64,000 nt of DNA from JAAYHG01 sp012735455 (lineage in GTDB: Bacteria; Bacillota; DTU030; DUMP01): NCBI GenBank assembly GCA_050951365.1, contig JBMNIX010000009.1:1-64000 (forward strand), read 5' to 3'. Below the pieces are notes generated by a model that was given only the letters and a program-made list of their open reading frames with translations, was not told the origin of the DNA and ran no database searches. Of the stretch, positions 1 through 7,874 are shown in pieces. Every line of letters begins with the position of its first letter. Position 1 is the first letter of the stretch. The translations under genes were made by a program, and so were the position numbers.

Positions 1-678
1 CTTGCTCTGCATCAAATCTTTAAGGGCAACCCCGGGACTGGCAAGACAACGGTGGCCCGGATTCTGGGTGTCATTTTTAAGGAACTCGGGGTTCTCTCCA
101 AGGGACACTTAGTAGAGGTGGAAAGGGCAGATCTGGTGGGAGAGTACATAGGTCACACGGCACAAAAAACCCGGGAACAGATCAGGAAGGCCTTAGGTGG
201 TATTCTGTTCGTGGATGAAGCCTACTCTTTGGCCCGAGGCGGAGAAAAAGACTTTGGCAAGGAGTCCATTGACTGTCTCGTTAAAGCCATGGAGGATCAT
301 CGTGATGATTTGATCTTGATCTTAGCCGGTTACCGAGAGGAAATGGAGTACTTCCTTCAAGCCAACCCTGGTTTACGTTCCCGCTTCCCCATCAGAATTG
401 ATTTTCCTGACTACAGCCTGGAGGAGTTGCTGGAGATAGCACAGGTGTTTTTGGCTGAGCGGGACTATTACCTAACACCGGGGGCGCGAGAAGAGTTAGC
501 CCGCCAACTCTTGGTGACTCAATCCCTGCGCCACAGTGGTAATGCCCGGTTGGTACGCAACATTATAGAGCGCGCGATGCGGCGCCAGGCGGTGCGTCTT
601 TCTACGCAACCAAACCCGAGTCGCGATCAGCTCATGGCCATTGAACGCGTAGATCTGGAAGGGGGCGTGGCAGCATGA
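1..678 (+). CDS. spoVK: Stage V sporulation protein K, AAA+ ATPase (5' truncated by window edge)
   Basis: This is an AAA+ ATPase of the SpoVK/CbbX type, which in Bacillus is needed for late spore maturation. The reading frame is open to base 1, so the start lies outside the window. The Walker A stretch GNPGTGKTTVAR is read from about base 28, upstream of the first possible internal start (GTG at 52). Walker B ILFVDEAYSL and the sensor/arginine-finger region NPGLRSRFP follow, and the AAA lid domain ends the protein. The next gene overlaps it by 4 bp, which suggests translational coupling. In Bacillus subtilis spoVK lies beside hflX (ynbA) and ynbB. The same order, with a different GTPase, is seen here. 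Confidence 0.9.
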   Translation, partial: LALHQIFKGNPGTGKTTVARILGVIFKELGVLSKGHLVEVERADLVGEYIGHTAQKTREQIRKALGGILFVDEAYSLARGGEKDFGKESIDCLVKAMEDHRDDLILILAGYREEMEYFLQANPGLRSRFPIRIDFPDYSLEELLEIAQVFLAERDYYLTPGAREELARQLLVTQSLRHSGNARLVRNIIERAMRRQAVRLSTQPNPSRDQLMAIERVDLEGGVAA

Positions 679-1286
679 GGGATTGCCTGATCGTGGGAAA
701 GACCCACGCCGGCAAAACTCTATTTGTGCTCAACTTCGCCCAGTACCTGGGGCTCGATAATGTTGACCTAATCTTCAAGTATCCAAATGGTTTGATAGAG
801 AAGAAGACGTACAGCATAGCTAAAGCGCGGCGTGAGTTGGTGGGGCCGATACCCCACACTACGCGCGCCCTACAGACCGTTAGTATAGATTTGCCAGTGG
901 GGAAAGGAGTTAAGCGCTGTTTCTTGACTGATACTAGTGGCTTGATTGATCACATTCATAGTGATGTGGAAGTTCGGCGAGCTATTGCCCAAACCTTAGG
1001 AGCTATTCGTGAGGCAGACCTTATCCTGCATCTGGTGGATGCGGCTGCAGTAGGGGTCTCCGATGCCCCAACCGCACTAGGCGAGGTAGACTATCAGGTG
1101 GCGCAGTTCGCGCAAATGCGTGGCGGTTATGCGATTCTCGCAAACAAGATGGATCTGCCAGGGGCCGTATCTGGTCTGGCGAAACTAAAGCTTGAACTTC
1201 CTGGCCACAGGCTTTTTCCCATTTCAGCTTTATACAAGCGTGGTTTCCGTGAGGTGAAGTCTTATGTCCAGCACCTCCTTTGTTGA
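675..1286 (+). CDS. Small P-loop GTPase next to spoVK
   Basis: A 203-residue protein that is little more than one GTPase domain. G1 is GKTHAGKT near residue 8, the G3-like motif is DTSGL near residue 90, G4 is NKMD near residue 154, and an ISA G5-like motif follows near 180. It overlaps spoVK by 4 bp and the next gene by 23 bp, so it is part of a tightly packed operon. The place it occupies between spoVK and ynbB is held by HflX in Bacillus, but this protein is about half the length of HflX and lacks its N-terminal domain and C-terminal part. The substrate or partner is unknown. A role in sporulation is inferred from context only. Confidence 0.75.
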   Translation: MRDCLIVGKTHAGKTLFVLNFAQYLGLDNVDLIFKYPNGLIEKKTYSIAKARRELVGPIPHTTRALQTVSIDLPVGKGVKRCFLTDTSGLIDHIHSDVEVRRAIAQTLGAIREADLILHLVDAAAVGVSDAPTALGEVDYQVAQFAQMRGGYAILANKMDLPGAVSGLAKLKLELPGHRLFPISALYKRGFREVKSYVQHLLC

Positions 1287-1857
1287 GGTGGCTTGCGGGA
1301 TGCTGTCCCTCTTTGTTGTTGGCCTGAGTATAAAGATCTTGGATGATTACTTGGACGGAGATGATTCTGCGGGTCAACCGAATTTGGCTTGCCTCATGGA
1401 CCGGGGAGTGGTAGCGTATGCCCTGTTCTTTTATGCTGTGGGGGCGTGGCTTAGACCCGGGTGGGCGTTTACCCTCTTCTTGGCTAGCTATGCAACTGGA
1501 ATGTTGGGAAGTAGCCACTGGATTTTGCCCAGTGGCTTTCCAGCCTGGGTAGAGGTAGTGGTTGCATTGGTACTGGGGCTCTGTCTAGCAGGGTGGCACG
1601 AGTTGCTGTCTTCTGTGGTCTTAATATTTGGTATTCAGCTCTGGGATGATGTCCTTGATCGTGCAAAGGATGAAAAAACAGGGCTTCGAGTCAATTTAGC
1701 CCAGAAGTGGGGAGTGGTGGAGGCATCTCTCGCGGGACTGGCCTTGCTTACTACTGCCGTGCTTTTGGCCCCGCTCAAGATGTTGCTTACTTGCTTGGTG
1801 TTACCCTTGGTGCTACACGTGGCGCGGTATCCGTGGGGGAAGGAGGGATCAGTATGA
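1264..1857 (+). CDS. UbiA-like polytopic membrane protein
   Basis: A 197-residue hydrophobic protein with about five or six predicted membrane segments. Two aspartate-rich loops stand out: DDYLDGDD near residues 27-34 and WDDVLDRAKDEKTG near residue 126. Each follows a hydrophobic stretch, which is how the two prenyl-diphosphate/Mg-binding loops of UbiA-type prenyltransferases are placed. The protein is much shorter than typical UbiA enzymes (about 280-300 residues), so it may be a reduced or divergent member, and catalytic activity is not assured. It overlaps the GTPase gene by 23 bp, and its stop overlaps the next start in ATGA. Function is otherwise unknown. Confidence 0.6.
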   Translation: MSSTSFVEVACGMLSLFVVGLSIKILDDYLDGDDSAGQPNLACLMDRGVVAYALFFYAVGAWLRPGWAFTLFLASYATGMLGSSHWILPSGFPAWVEVVVALVLGLCLAGWHELLSSVVLIFGIQLWDDVLDRAKDEKTGLRVNLAQKWGVVEASLAGLALLTTAVLLAPLKMLLTCLVLPLVLHVARYPWGKEGSV

Positions 1858-2075
1858 GCAATATCGTCCTGGGTTGGCTCTTAATCTCGTGGGTGCTAGT
1901 TTTGCTGTTCGGGTTTTGTTGGGGTCGTAAATGGGGGAAAGCAGAAGGGGAGCGTTTAGGATTGGCTACGGCCCCCCTGGTTTGGCGGCAGGCCTCGTTA
2001 GAGGCAGGAAAGTGTCTTTTTTGTGGTGCGGTAGCATCCACAGAACATTTCTCACGGAAGGGAATCAAAGGCTAG
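1854..2075 (+). CDS. Small single-pass membrane protein
   Basis: The start is the ATG at 1854, which overlaps the previous stop as ATGA and has AGGAGGGA just upstream. An upstream in-frame extension back to 1707 has no ribosome site and lies inside the previous gene. The 73-residue product has one N-terminal membrane helix (MSNIVLGWLLISWVLVLLFG), a short basic and charged tail, and a C-terminal CLFCG motif that could bind metal or form a disulphide. It is the last gene of the spoVK run. I do not recognise a family. Translational coupling suggests that it works with the UbiA-like protein. Confidence 0.6.
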   Translation: MSNIVLGWLLISWVLVLLFGFCWGRKWGKAEGERLGLATAPLVWRQASLEAGKCLFCGAVASTEHFSRKGIKG

Positions 2076-2094
2076 ACTTCCAAAGTAAGGACAA

Positions 2095-2110
2095 CAAGCT
2101 ATAATAAGGG
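2095..2110 (+). promoter_or_regulatory. Possible -10 element before the ynbB-like gene
   Basis: TATAAT is found at 2100-2105 in the 90-bp gap, about 60 bp before the TTG start. The best -35 at 17-bp spacing (CTTCCA, 2077-2082) is poor, so this is only a candidate. Confidence 0.35.
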
Positions 2111-2165
2111 TAGTATCAGCAGCTAATGATGAGACAGCCCCAACCCAACACAAGGAGGAGTTCGT

Positions 2166-3440
2166 TTGAAGATACCGCAGCTGACACCTCTTGATCAACG
2201 GCTGGTGGCACTAGCCCAGGAGACATTAAGAGATGGCACAGTGAAAGCCGCGCTAGAGCGTATTTTCGAGATAGTAAGGTTTAACGAGCACAGGGTCCTT
2301 CGGGCCTTTACACAAGCACAGGTTAGCGATTTTCACTTTGCAGCAAGCAACGGCTATGGTTATGATGACAGTGGGCGAGAGAAGCTAGAGGAGATCTATG
2401 CTAGGGTCTTTGGTGCAGAGGCGGCTTTGGTGCGCGGCCAAATTGTTTCTGGCACACATGCTCTGGCTCTTTGCCTTTATGGGGTATTACGGCCAGGGAG
2501 AGAACTACTAGCCCTGACAGGAAAACCATACGATACCTTAGGAGAGATTATACAGGGTGGTCCAGGTAGCGGGTCGCTGCAAGATCTGGGGGTGAGTTAC
2601 AGGGAGTTTATGTGGAGCGGGGGTGATTTTGACCTAGCGGCGGTGCGTAAAGCGATAAGGGAAAACACCAGCGCTGTTCTTATTCAACGTTCCCGTGGTT
2701 ACAGCTTACGTCCTTCCCTTAGTATAGAGGAAATAGCGCGCCTGATTCGAGCTGTAAAAGAGGTAAACCCGCATATCGTTACCATTGTGGACAACTGTTA
2801 CGGTGAGTTTGTTGAGGGCAAGGAACCACCAGCAGCGGGCGCTGATCTGACTGCTGGATCTCTAATCAAGAATCCCGGCGGTGGATTGGCTCCCTGTGGA
2901 GGTTACGTCGTGGGCAGGGAGTCCTTGGTGGAATTGGCTGCAAGTCGTCTCACAGCACCAGGACTTGGCAGTAAATGTGGTCCTAATCTGGGAGTTAATC
3001 GCCTGCTTTTTCAAGGCTTTTTCTTGGCTCCGCACATGGTAGGGGAGGCTTTAGCGGGAATGGTGTTTGCCGCGGCCTTCTTTCAACGCCTCGGTTACAA
3101 GGTGTTCCCTAACCCTTGTGAAGAACGTCATGATATTGTCCAGGCAATCTGTCTGGAAGGAGAGGAGGAGGTTTTAGCCTTTTGCCAAGCGATCCAGGCA
3201 GCATCACCCATCAACAGTCATGTCAAGCCTGAGGGTGCTCCTATGCCTGGTTACGATACGCCCGTTATCATGGCAGCAGGGACTTTTGTGCAGGGTGCTT
3301 CTTTGGAACTATCCGCGGACGCACCGCTTAGGCCACCGTACGTAGTTTACCTTCAGGGTGGCTTGACCCGATTTCAGACCGAATTTGCAGTCTTACAGGT
3401 TGCACAGGCGTTGCTGGAACGAGGTTTGTTAACCTTGTAA
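2166..3440 (+). CDS. ynbB: YnbB-like PLP enzyme, methionine gamma-lyase family ('aluminum resistance protein')
   Basis: A 424-residue fold-type I pyridoxal-phosphate enzyme of the YnbB family, which databases call methionine gamma-lyase family or aluminium resistance protein. The substrate has not been settled for most members. Family features include the N-terminal FHFAASNGYGYDDSGR stretch, QIVSGTHALAL near residue 95, VDNCYGEF near residue 215 and a candidate PLP lysine in SLIKNPGGG near residue 240. Translation most likely starts at TTG 2166, because AAGGAGGAG lies 5 bp upstream. The gene lies just after the spoVK run, matching the spoVK-hflX-ynbB order of Bacillus. Length is normal for the family. 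Confidence 0.85.
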   Translation: MKIPQLTPLDQRLVALAQETLRDGTVKAALERIFEIVRFNEHRVLRAFTQAQVSDFHFAASNGYGYDDSGREKLEEIYARVFGAEAALVRGQIVSGTHALALCLYGVLRPGRELLALTGKPYDTLGEIIQGGPGSGSLQDLGVSYREFMWSGGDFDLAAVRKAIRENTSAVLIQRSRGYSLRPSLSIEEIARLIRAVKEVNPHIVTIVDNCYGEFVEGKEPPAAGADLTAGSLIKNPGGGLAPCGGYVVGRESLVELAASRLTAPGLGSKCGPNLGVNRLLFQGFFLAPHMVGEALAGMVFAAAFFQRLGYKVFPNPCEERHDIVQAICLEGEEEVLAFCQAIQAASPINSHVKPEGAPMPGYDTPVIMAAGTFVQGASLELSADAPLRPPYVVYLQGGLTRFQTEFAVLQVAQALLERGLLTL

Positions 3441-3503
3441 GGCTCTTTTGACTTTTACTGCGTAGAACTAACCTCAAAGATCCACTGGCTCATTCTGAGA
3501 CAG

Positions 3504-3532
3504 TTGACTATAAGTAGCCCGAGGGGTATAGT
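3504..3532 (+). promoter_or_regulatory. Sigma-A type promoter for the activase operon
   Basis: TTGACT (3504-3509) and TATAGT (3527-3532) are separated by exactly 17 bp. Transcription would start near 3539, which argues against the ATG at 3541 and for the TTG at 3580 as the first codon of the operon. Confidence 0.7.
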
Positions 3533-3579
3533 GTGGTTGGATGCTGGTAAGTGTACCAGCTTCTGGGAGGAGGGCTGTT

Positions 3580-4668
3580 TTGTTGCGAATTGGCATTCCT
3601 CGGGCTCTTTATTTTTATTCCTATTTGCCTTTTTGGCATGCTTTCTGGACTAAGTTGGGCCACAAGGTTATTGTCTCCCCCCTTACCAACAAAGGGATCT
3701 TAGACCATGGTGTCAAGGAGGCATCCACGGACCTTTGTGTCCCAGTAAAGGTGCTGCACGGGCACATTGCTTATTTGGCTGCCAAAGACAAAGTGGATGC
3801 CATCTTTCTACCTCGCATGGTCAATGTCGGTACGAAGGCTACCTTCTGTCCCAAGTTTCTAGGCTTGCCGGAAATGGTAAGCAGCGCTTTCTGCCAACTG
3901 CCACCGCTGATTGTGCCTAGGGTGGACCTTGGCAATCCGTGGCACCTGTTCAACCTTTGCCACAAGCTGCAGCGCCAGTGGGCTCCCGAAGGAAGTGTTT
4001 GGTTGGCTTATCGTGCGGCGCTTTCGGCTCAGAATCGTTTTCAGCGCGAAATTGAGCAGGGCCGGTTGCTCATGGATTGTCTGCACAATTACACAGGGGA
4101 TGTACCAAACCAAGGCCGGCGTCCCAATAGCCCAAGTGATGGAGCGCTTAGGGTAGCAGTGCTGGGTTACCCGTATGCCGTCTATGATTCTTTTCTTAAT
4201 GGTAATAGCCTTAAGAAATTGCAAGAAATGGGAGTTAGAGTTTATACGGCAGATATGGTTCCATTGGGGGAGCAAAAACGATATCGGCGGCATAAAGATT
4301 TGTTCTGGCACTACAGTAACGTTGTGCTCCAGGCTGGGCAGGTTTTGCTTGACAGTACGCTTAAAATAGATGGAGTTATTAATATCAGTAATTTTGCCTG
4401 TGGCCCCGACGCGATGGTTGGTAAGCTGCTGGAGTTTGAGTGTAAAAAGCGGGCAAAACCTATGATCACCCTTACCCTAGATGAACAGACCGGCGAAGGA
4501 GGAATCAATACTAGAATCGAGGCATTTGTTGATATGTTGGCGAGGAGGAAGGACGGTGCGCATAACCTTTCCCTACATGGGCAGTTCTCCACCGGTTTTC
4601 AAACAGTTGTTTGCCGAACTAGGCCACGAGGTGATTGTCCCACCGCCTCCCAGCAAGCACACTCTTGA
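3580..4668 (+). CDS. CoA-enzyme activase-related protein (DUF2229 / 2-hydroxyacyl-CoA dehydratase-like), copy 1
   Basis: A 362-residue protein of the DUF2229 group found with activators of 2-hydroxyacyl-CoA dehydratases. It begins IGIPRALYFYSYLPFW, has conserved cysteines that may hold an iron-sulfur cluster (STDLCVPVK, NFACGPDAM), and carries the family end motif LDEQTGEGGINTRIEAF. The start chosen is TTG 3580, behind GGAGGAGGG. An ATG at 3541 lies at the expected transcription start and has no ribosome site. Family members normally end soon after the EAF..LL..RR segment. This one runs 35 residues further, through the first 113 bp of the next gene, so the 3' end may reflect a lost stop or a base error (see findings). 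Confidence 0.75.
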   Translation: MLRIGIPRALYFYSYLPFWHAFWTKLGHKVIVSPLTNKGILDHGVKEASTDLCVPVKVLHGHIAYLAAKDKVDAIFLPRMVNVGTKATFCPKFLGLPEMVSSAFCQLPPLIVPRVDLGNPWHLFNLCHKLQRQWAPEGSVWLAYRAALSAQNRFQREIEQGRLLMDCLHNYTGDVPNQGRRPNSPSDGALRVAVLGYPYAVYDSFLNGNSLKKLQEMGVRVYTADMVPLGEQKRYRRHKDLFWHYSNVVLQAGQVLLDSTLKIDGVINISNFACGPDAMVGKLLEFECKKRAKPMITLTLDEQTGEGGINTRIEAFVDMLARRKDGAHNLSLHGQFSTGFQTVVCRTRPRGDCPTASQQAHS

Positions 4669-5653
4669 TTTAGGGACAAAGTATGCCCCCGAGTTTGCTT
4701 GTATACCTTTTAAAATCTTATTAGGCACCTATCTTGAAGCACTTGCATTGGGTGCGGACACGATTGTCAGTACAGGTGGCATTGGGCCTTGCCGGGCCGG
4801 GTACTATGGTGAACTTCACCGGCGTATCTTGGAAGACTTGGGTTACAACATTCGTCTATTCATTATTGAGCCACCGCTTAAGCGCCCAGGCGACTTTTTC
4901 CGTACAATTATGTCCTTGGTGCCAAACGGCTCTACTTGGCTGCGTTTTCCGGTGATCCTGCAACGGGTGTGGGCGAAACTCAACGCTATTGATCGTGTGG
5001 AGCGGGCATCCCATTCCATCAGGCCCTACGAAGTGGTCAAAGGAGAGACCAGCCGTGTTTACGAGTCTTGTCTGCAGGAACTGGACAAGGCCTGCTCTTT
5101 GCAAGAGATTCGAGATGCCGAGCGCGACGCCCTGGCCCGATTGGCGCGCATTGAGCAGGATAGAAGCCGTCGTCCCCTAAAAATTGGCCTCATTGGTGAG
5201 ATTTACGTGGTCTTGGAGCCTTTTGCTAATCATAACGTTCAGATTCTGCTGGAAGAGATGGGGGTGTTGGCGGACCGTTCCATCTACTTAGCTGAGTGGT
5301 CGCGGGGCAATGCAGTAGTGGCAGGCGAAAAAGACGTTAAACGGGCCGCTCGGCCCTTTCTCAGCGAGTTAGTAGGTGGGCATGGGGTCAACAGCATTGG
5401 CCAAACTGTTTTGTACGCTCAGCAGGGCTTTGATGGTGTCATCCAACTGGCGCCTTTTGCCTGCATTCCCGAGATAGTGGCCAAAAGTATTCTGCCCCGT
5501 GTCAGTCGCGAGCTGAACATTCCCGTCTTAACCCTGTTCTTGGATGAACAAACAGGCGAAGGCGGCATTCGTACACGAGTGGAAGCTTTTGTTGATTTAC
5601 TTATCCAGCGTCGTAACAGGAGAGAGGGGCAAGTAGTGTGGTCGGGTATTTAG
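4556..5653 (+). CDS. CoA-enzyme activase-related protein (DUF2229 / 2-hydroxyacyl-CoA dehydratase-like), copy 2
   Basis: A 365-residue relative of the preceding gene. It opens with VRITFPYMGSSPPVFKQLF, has cysteine-containing segments (EFACIPFK, GGIGPCRAGYYG, APFACIPE) and ends with LDEQTGEGGIRTRVEAFVD, almost the same block as copy 1. GTG 4556 is the start, because GAGGAGGAAGGA lies directly upstream and it aligns with family N-termini. The frame is open further back to 4481, inside copy 1. It overlaps the activase gene by 16 bp. The two copies and the ATPase form a three-part cluster that splits what is one large fused activase protein in many other bacteria. The dehydratase partner is not in this window. 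Confidence 0.8.
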   Translation: MRITFPYMGSSPPVFKQLFAELGHEVIVPPPPSKHTLDLGTKYAPEFACIPFKILLGTYLEALALGADTIVSTGGIGPCRAGYYGELHRRILEDLGYNIRLFIIEPPLKRPGDFFRTIMSLVPNGSTWLRFPVILQRVWAKLNAIDRVERASHSIRPYEVVKGETSRVYESCLQELDKACSLQEIRDAERDALARLARIEQDRSRRPLKIGLIGEIYVVLEPFANHNVQILLEEMGVLADRSIYLAEWSRGNAVVAGEKDVKRAARPFLSELVGGHGVNSIGQTVLYAQQGFDGVIQLAPFACIPEIVAKSILPRVSRELNIPVLTLFLDEQTGEGGIRTRVEAFVDLLIQRRNRREGQVVWSGI

Positions 5654-6597
5654 GTATAGACGTTGGATCGGTTAGTACCAATCTTGTGGCAACTAATGAT
5701 CACAACGAAATCATTGCCAGCACTTACCTTCGTACGCAAGGACAACCGATACAAGCTCTTCAGCAGGGACTAGTGGAATTGCAGCAGCAATTGCCCCCGG
5801 GATTCAAGGTCCTTGGAGTAGGTACCACAGGGAGTGGTCGCACTCTGGCTGGGGTCGTTGTAGGTGCGGATATAGTGAAGAATGAGATTACGGCACATGC
5901 CGTGGCAGCAGCCAGCCTTGTCCCCAATGTGCAGACAGTGTTGGAAATTGGTGGACAAGACTCTAAGATCATTATACTACGGGACGGTGTGGTGACAGAC
6001 TTTGGCATGAATACCGTCTGCGCTGCTGGCACCGGTTCCTTTATGGACCACCAGGCGGAGCGCTTAGGGATACCTATTGCTGAGTTTGGCAACCTGGCCC
6101 TACGTGCTACAAACCCGGTGAGGATTGCGGGACGTTGCACAGTGTTTGCAGAGTCAGACATGGTGCATAAACAGCAAATGGGGCACAAGCTCGAGGATAT
6201 TGTAGCCGGGTTGTGCGAGGCCCTTGTGCGAAACTACCTAAACAATGTGGGCAAGGGTAAGGACATTCTGCCACCTGTGGTTTTTCAAGGAGGGGTGGCG
6301 GCGAATGCAGGTATTCGGACCGCGTTCGAACGGGCCCTTGGCATAACCGTTTATGTGCCCCAATACTATGGTGTAATGGGGGCATGGGGTGCAGCGATTC
6401 TTGCTCGCGAGAAGGTCCGTGGCGGTGCTGGCACCACCAAGTTCCGAGGTTTTCAAATTGCACGCTTAGACTACCAGGCCTCTAGCTTCGAGTGCCAGGG
6501 CTGCCCAAATCAGTGCGAAGTGATAAGCATCACTAGTGAGGGCAATATTCTTGCTCGTTGGGGGGACCGATGTGGCCGTTGGGAGAGCATGCTGTAA
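5638..6597 (+). CDS. Acyl-CoA dehydratase activase, BadF/BadG/HgdC-type ATPase
   Basis: A 319-residue ATPase of the ASKHA fold that in HgdC-like systems passes one electron, driven by ATP, to a 2-hydroxyacyl-CoA dehydratase. Visible motifs are the phosphate-binding GIDVGSVSTN at the N-terminus, GTTGSGR near residue 62, IGGQDSK near 104, the CAAGTGSFMD block near 128 whose cysteine helps hold the bridging [4Fe-4S] cluster, and GRCTVFAESDMV near 162. A C-terminal extension has four cysteines (CQGCPNQC and CGRW), perhaps a second metal site. GTG 5638 follows an AGGAGAGAGGGG ribosome site. It is the last gene of the operon and is followed by a terminator. Confidence 0.88.
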   Translation: MVGYLGIDVGSVSTNLVATNDHNEIIASTYLRTQGQPIQALQQGLVELQQQLPPGFKVLGVGTTGSGRTLAGVVVGADIVKNEITAHAVAAASLVPNVQTVLEIGGQDSKIIILRDGVVTDFGMNTVCAAGTGSFMDHQAERLGIPIAEFGNLALRATNPVRIAGRCTVFAESDMVHKQQMGHKLEDIVAGLCEALVRNYLNNVGKGKDILPPVVFQGGVAANAGIRTAFERALGITVYVPQYYGVMGAWGAAILAREKVRGGAGTTKFRGFQIARLDYQASSFECQGCPNQCEVISITSEGNILARWGDRCGRWESML

Positions 6598-6602
6598 AAC
6601 AC

Positions 6603-6630
6603 AAAAAGCCCAGTTAGGGGCTTTTTTCTT
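6603..6630. terminator. Bidirectional intrinsic terminator between the activase gene and lexA
   Basis: AAAAAGCCC-AGTTA-GGGGCTTTTTT forms a hairpin with a T run on each strand. It lies just past the + strand activase gene and between it and the 3' end of lexA on the - strand, so it can serve both. Confidence 0.8.
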
Positions 6631-6677
6631 TTCAAGGGTTCTCGAGGGTTCATAGAAAGATAGAGAGACGTATGTTT

Positions 6678-7295
6678 CTACAATAGGCGCAGAACACCGA
6701 TGACTTTACCTACAACTTGAGCTGAGCTGACAATAATGGGTTGGTACAAGGCATTCTCAGGTTGAAGACGGATTCGACCGCTTTCTTTGTAGAAGCGCTT
6801 GACTGTTGCCTCGTCATCGATGAGCACCACTGCTATTTCGCCGTTTTCTACTGTCGGTTGCTGTCTCACTATCACGTAATCTCTGTCTAGAATACCGGCC
6901 TCCACCATGCTATCACCGCGAACGCGCAAGAGGAAGGTTGACCCGCGCCCGGCCAAGGAAGTAGGTAGGGGAAAGTTTCCCTCTCTGTTCTCTTGTGCCA
7001 GCAGTGGCACTCCGGCGGCCACACGCCCCAGAATTGGGACTTGAACCACCTCTTCAAAATCCGCAGGTTGGTTGACCTTCACCTCAATAGCCCGTGGTTT
7101 ACTGGGGTTACGATACACATAACCTTTAGCCTCAAGTTGCTTCAGGTGCATGTGAACTGTGGAACTAGATTTCAGGCCCATGGCGTGCCCAATCTCGCGA
7201 ACAGAAGGGGGGTATCCGTGCTTCTTAATCCAGTCTTGAATTAGACTCAGCATCTGTCCTTGTCTCGGGCTAAGGCCTACTGTACGCTTCCGCAT
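6678..7295 (-). CDS. lexA: SOS repressor LexA
   Basis: A 205-residue LexA. The N-terminal winged helix-turn-helix runs from SPRQGQMLSLIQDWI through GYPPSVREIGHAMGLKSSST. The self-cleavage site is the Ala-Gly pair in RVAAGVP. The catalytic dyad is Ser in RGDSMVEAGI and Lys in DEATVKRFYKE. ATG 7295 (MRKRTVGLS) is chosen because GAGAGGTGG lies 8-9 bp upstream and family members start here. A longer frame reaches 7370, with another possible ATG at 7352. A palindrome that fits a LexA box lies upstream at 7368-7381, consistent with autoregulation. On - strand order it is downstream of the type IV pilus cluster and DUF1893. Confidence 0.93.
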   Translation of the reverse strand: MRKRTVGLSPRQGQMLSLIQDWIKKHGYPPSVREIGHAMGLKSSSTVHMHLKQLEAKGYVYRNPSKPRAIEVKVNQPADFEEVVQVPILGRVAAGVPLLAQENREGNFPLPTSLAGRGSTFLLRVRGDSMVEAGILDRDYVIVRQQPTVENGEIAVVLIDDEATVKRFYKESGRIRLQPENALYQPIIVSSAQVVGKVIGVLRLL

Positions 7296-7367
7296 CCCCG
7301 GCCACCTCTCTTTGCCTAAGATTCCGTGCCGTACTAATGAATAGTATATCATTTCACCTCCCAATTT

Positions 7368-7381
7368 CAAACAGTTGTTTG
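7368..7381. promoter_or_regulatory. Candidate LexA operator upstream of lexA
   Basis: CAAAC-AGTT-GTTTG has perfect 5-bp arms and a 4-bp spacer, the spacing of the Gram-positive GAAC-N4-GTTC box. It lies about 70 bp before the chosen lexA start and just past a TATAAT-like -10 on the - strand (7421-7416). Binding is inferred. Confidence 0.5.
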
Positions 7382-7383
7382 CC

Positions 7384-7874
7384 TAAAATGGGTAGGGTAG
7401 GGGAGAAAGAGTGCTATTATAGGAGTATTCTGCCGGGGGACGCAAGCAGAAGAGACTCCTTTGTAAGGTTGCGCAGGCTGTGTTCTTCGTTAGTCCGAAA
7501 GCGCGGGAACGCTTTATGCAGGCATAGCATTGGCTTTAATTTGCTTTGATAGATGGGATTCCCATTGAACATCAATTGACATCAGCAAAGGAAGATTCGC
7601 GAAAACGGGAACGTTCTTCCTGCCGCAGAAGCAAGAGACTCCGTCTTTCTGCTCCTGGGGCTCATGCCGCTCCCTATGCCTGTAAAACAACGTCCGATAA
7701 TAAATATTATGTCAAGTACACTCGGTCCTAACCAATTCTCTAACATTCTCTAACACTCTACCACCTATGGTGTCTAGTGTTGCGACCCAGGGCTTTCACG
7801 CGGTAGTATCTTTCCGTAGTGTTCTTACACTCCAATTTTGGCCCCAGTCGATTGGTGCCGCTAAGTTCCTTCTT
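7384..7874. other. Intergenic region without a convincing gene
   Basis: About 490 bp between lexA and the DUF1893 gene. Short frames on the + strand at 7337-7549 and 7546-7731 have no ribosome site and no recognisable product. Visible features are a possible lexA -10 (TATAAT on the - strand, 7421-7416), a small hairpin AAAGCG-CGGGAA-CGCTTT near 7497-7514, and a 10-bp tandem repeat ATTCTCTAAC at 7735-7754. I see no known RNA gene. It could hold a leader or a small RNA, but nothing in the sequence proves it. Confidence 0.4.

Noticed and set aside
7429..7480. Part of a cyclic-di-GMP-I-like riboswitch (GGGACGCAA)
   Set aside because: The 5' half and tetraloop receptor are not found, and no gene follows on the + strand.
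7337..7549. 70-residue frame over the lexA promoter
   Set aside because: It overlaps the operator and ribosome site of lexA and lacks its own start signal.
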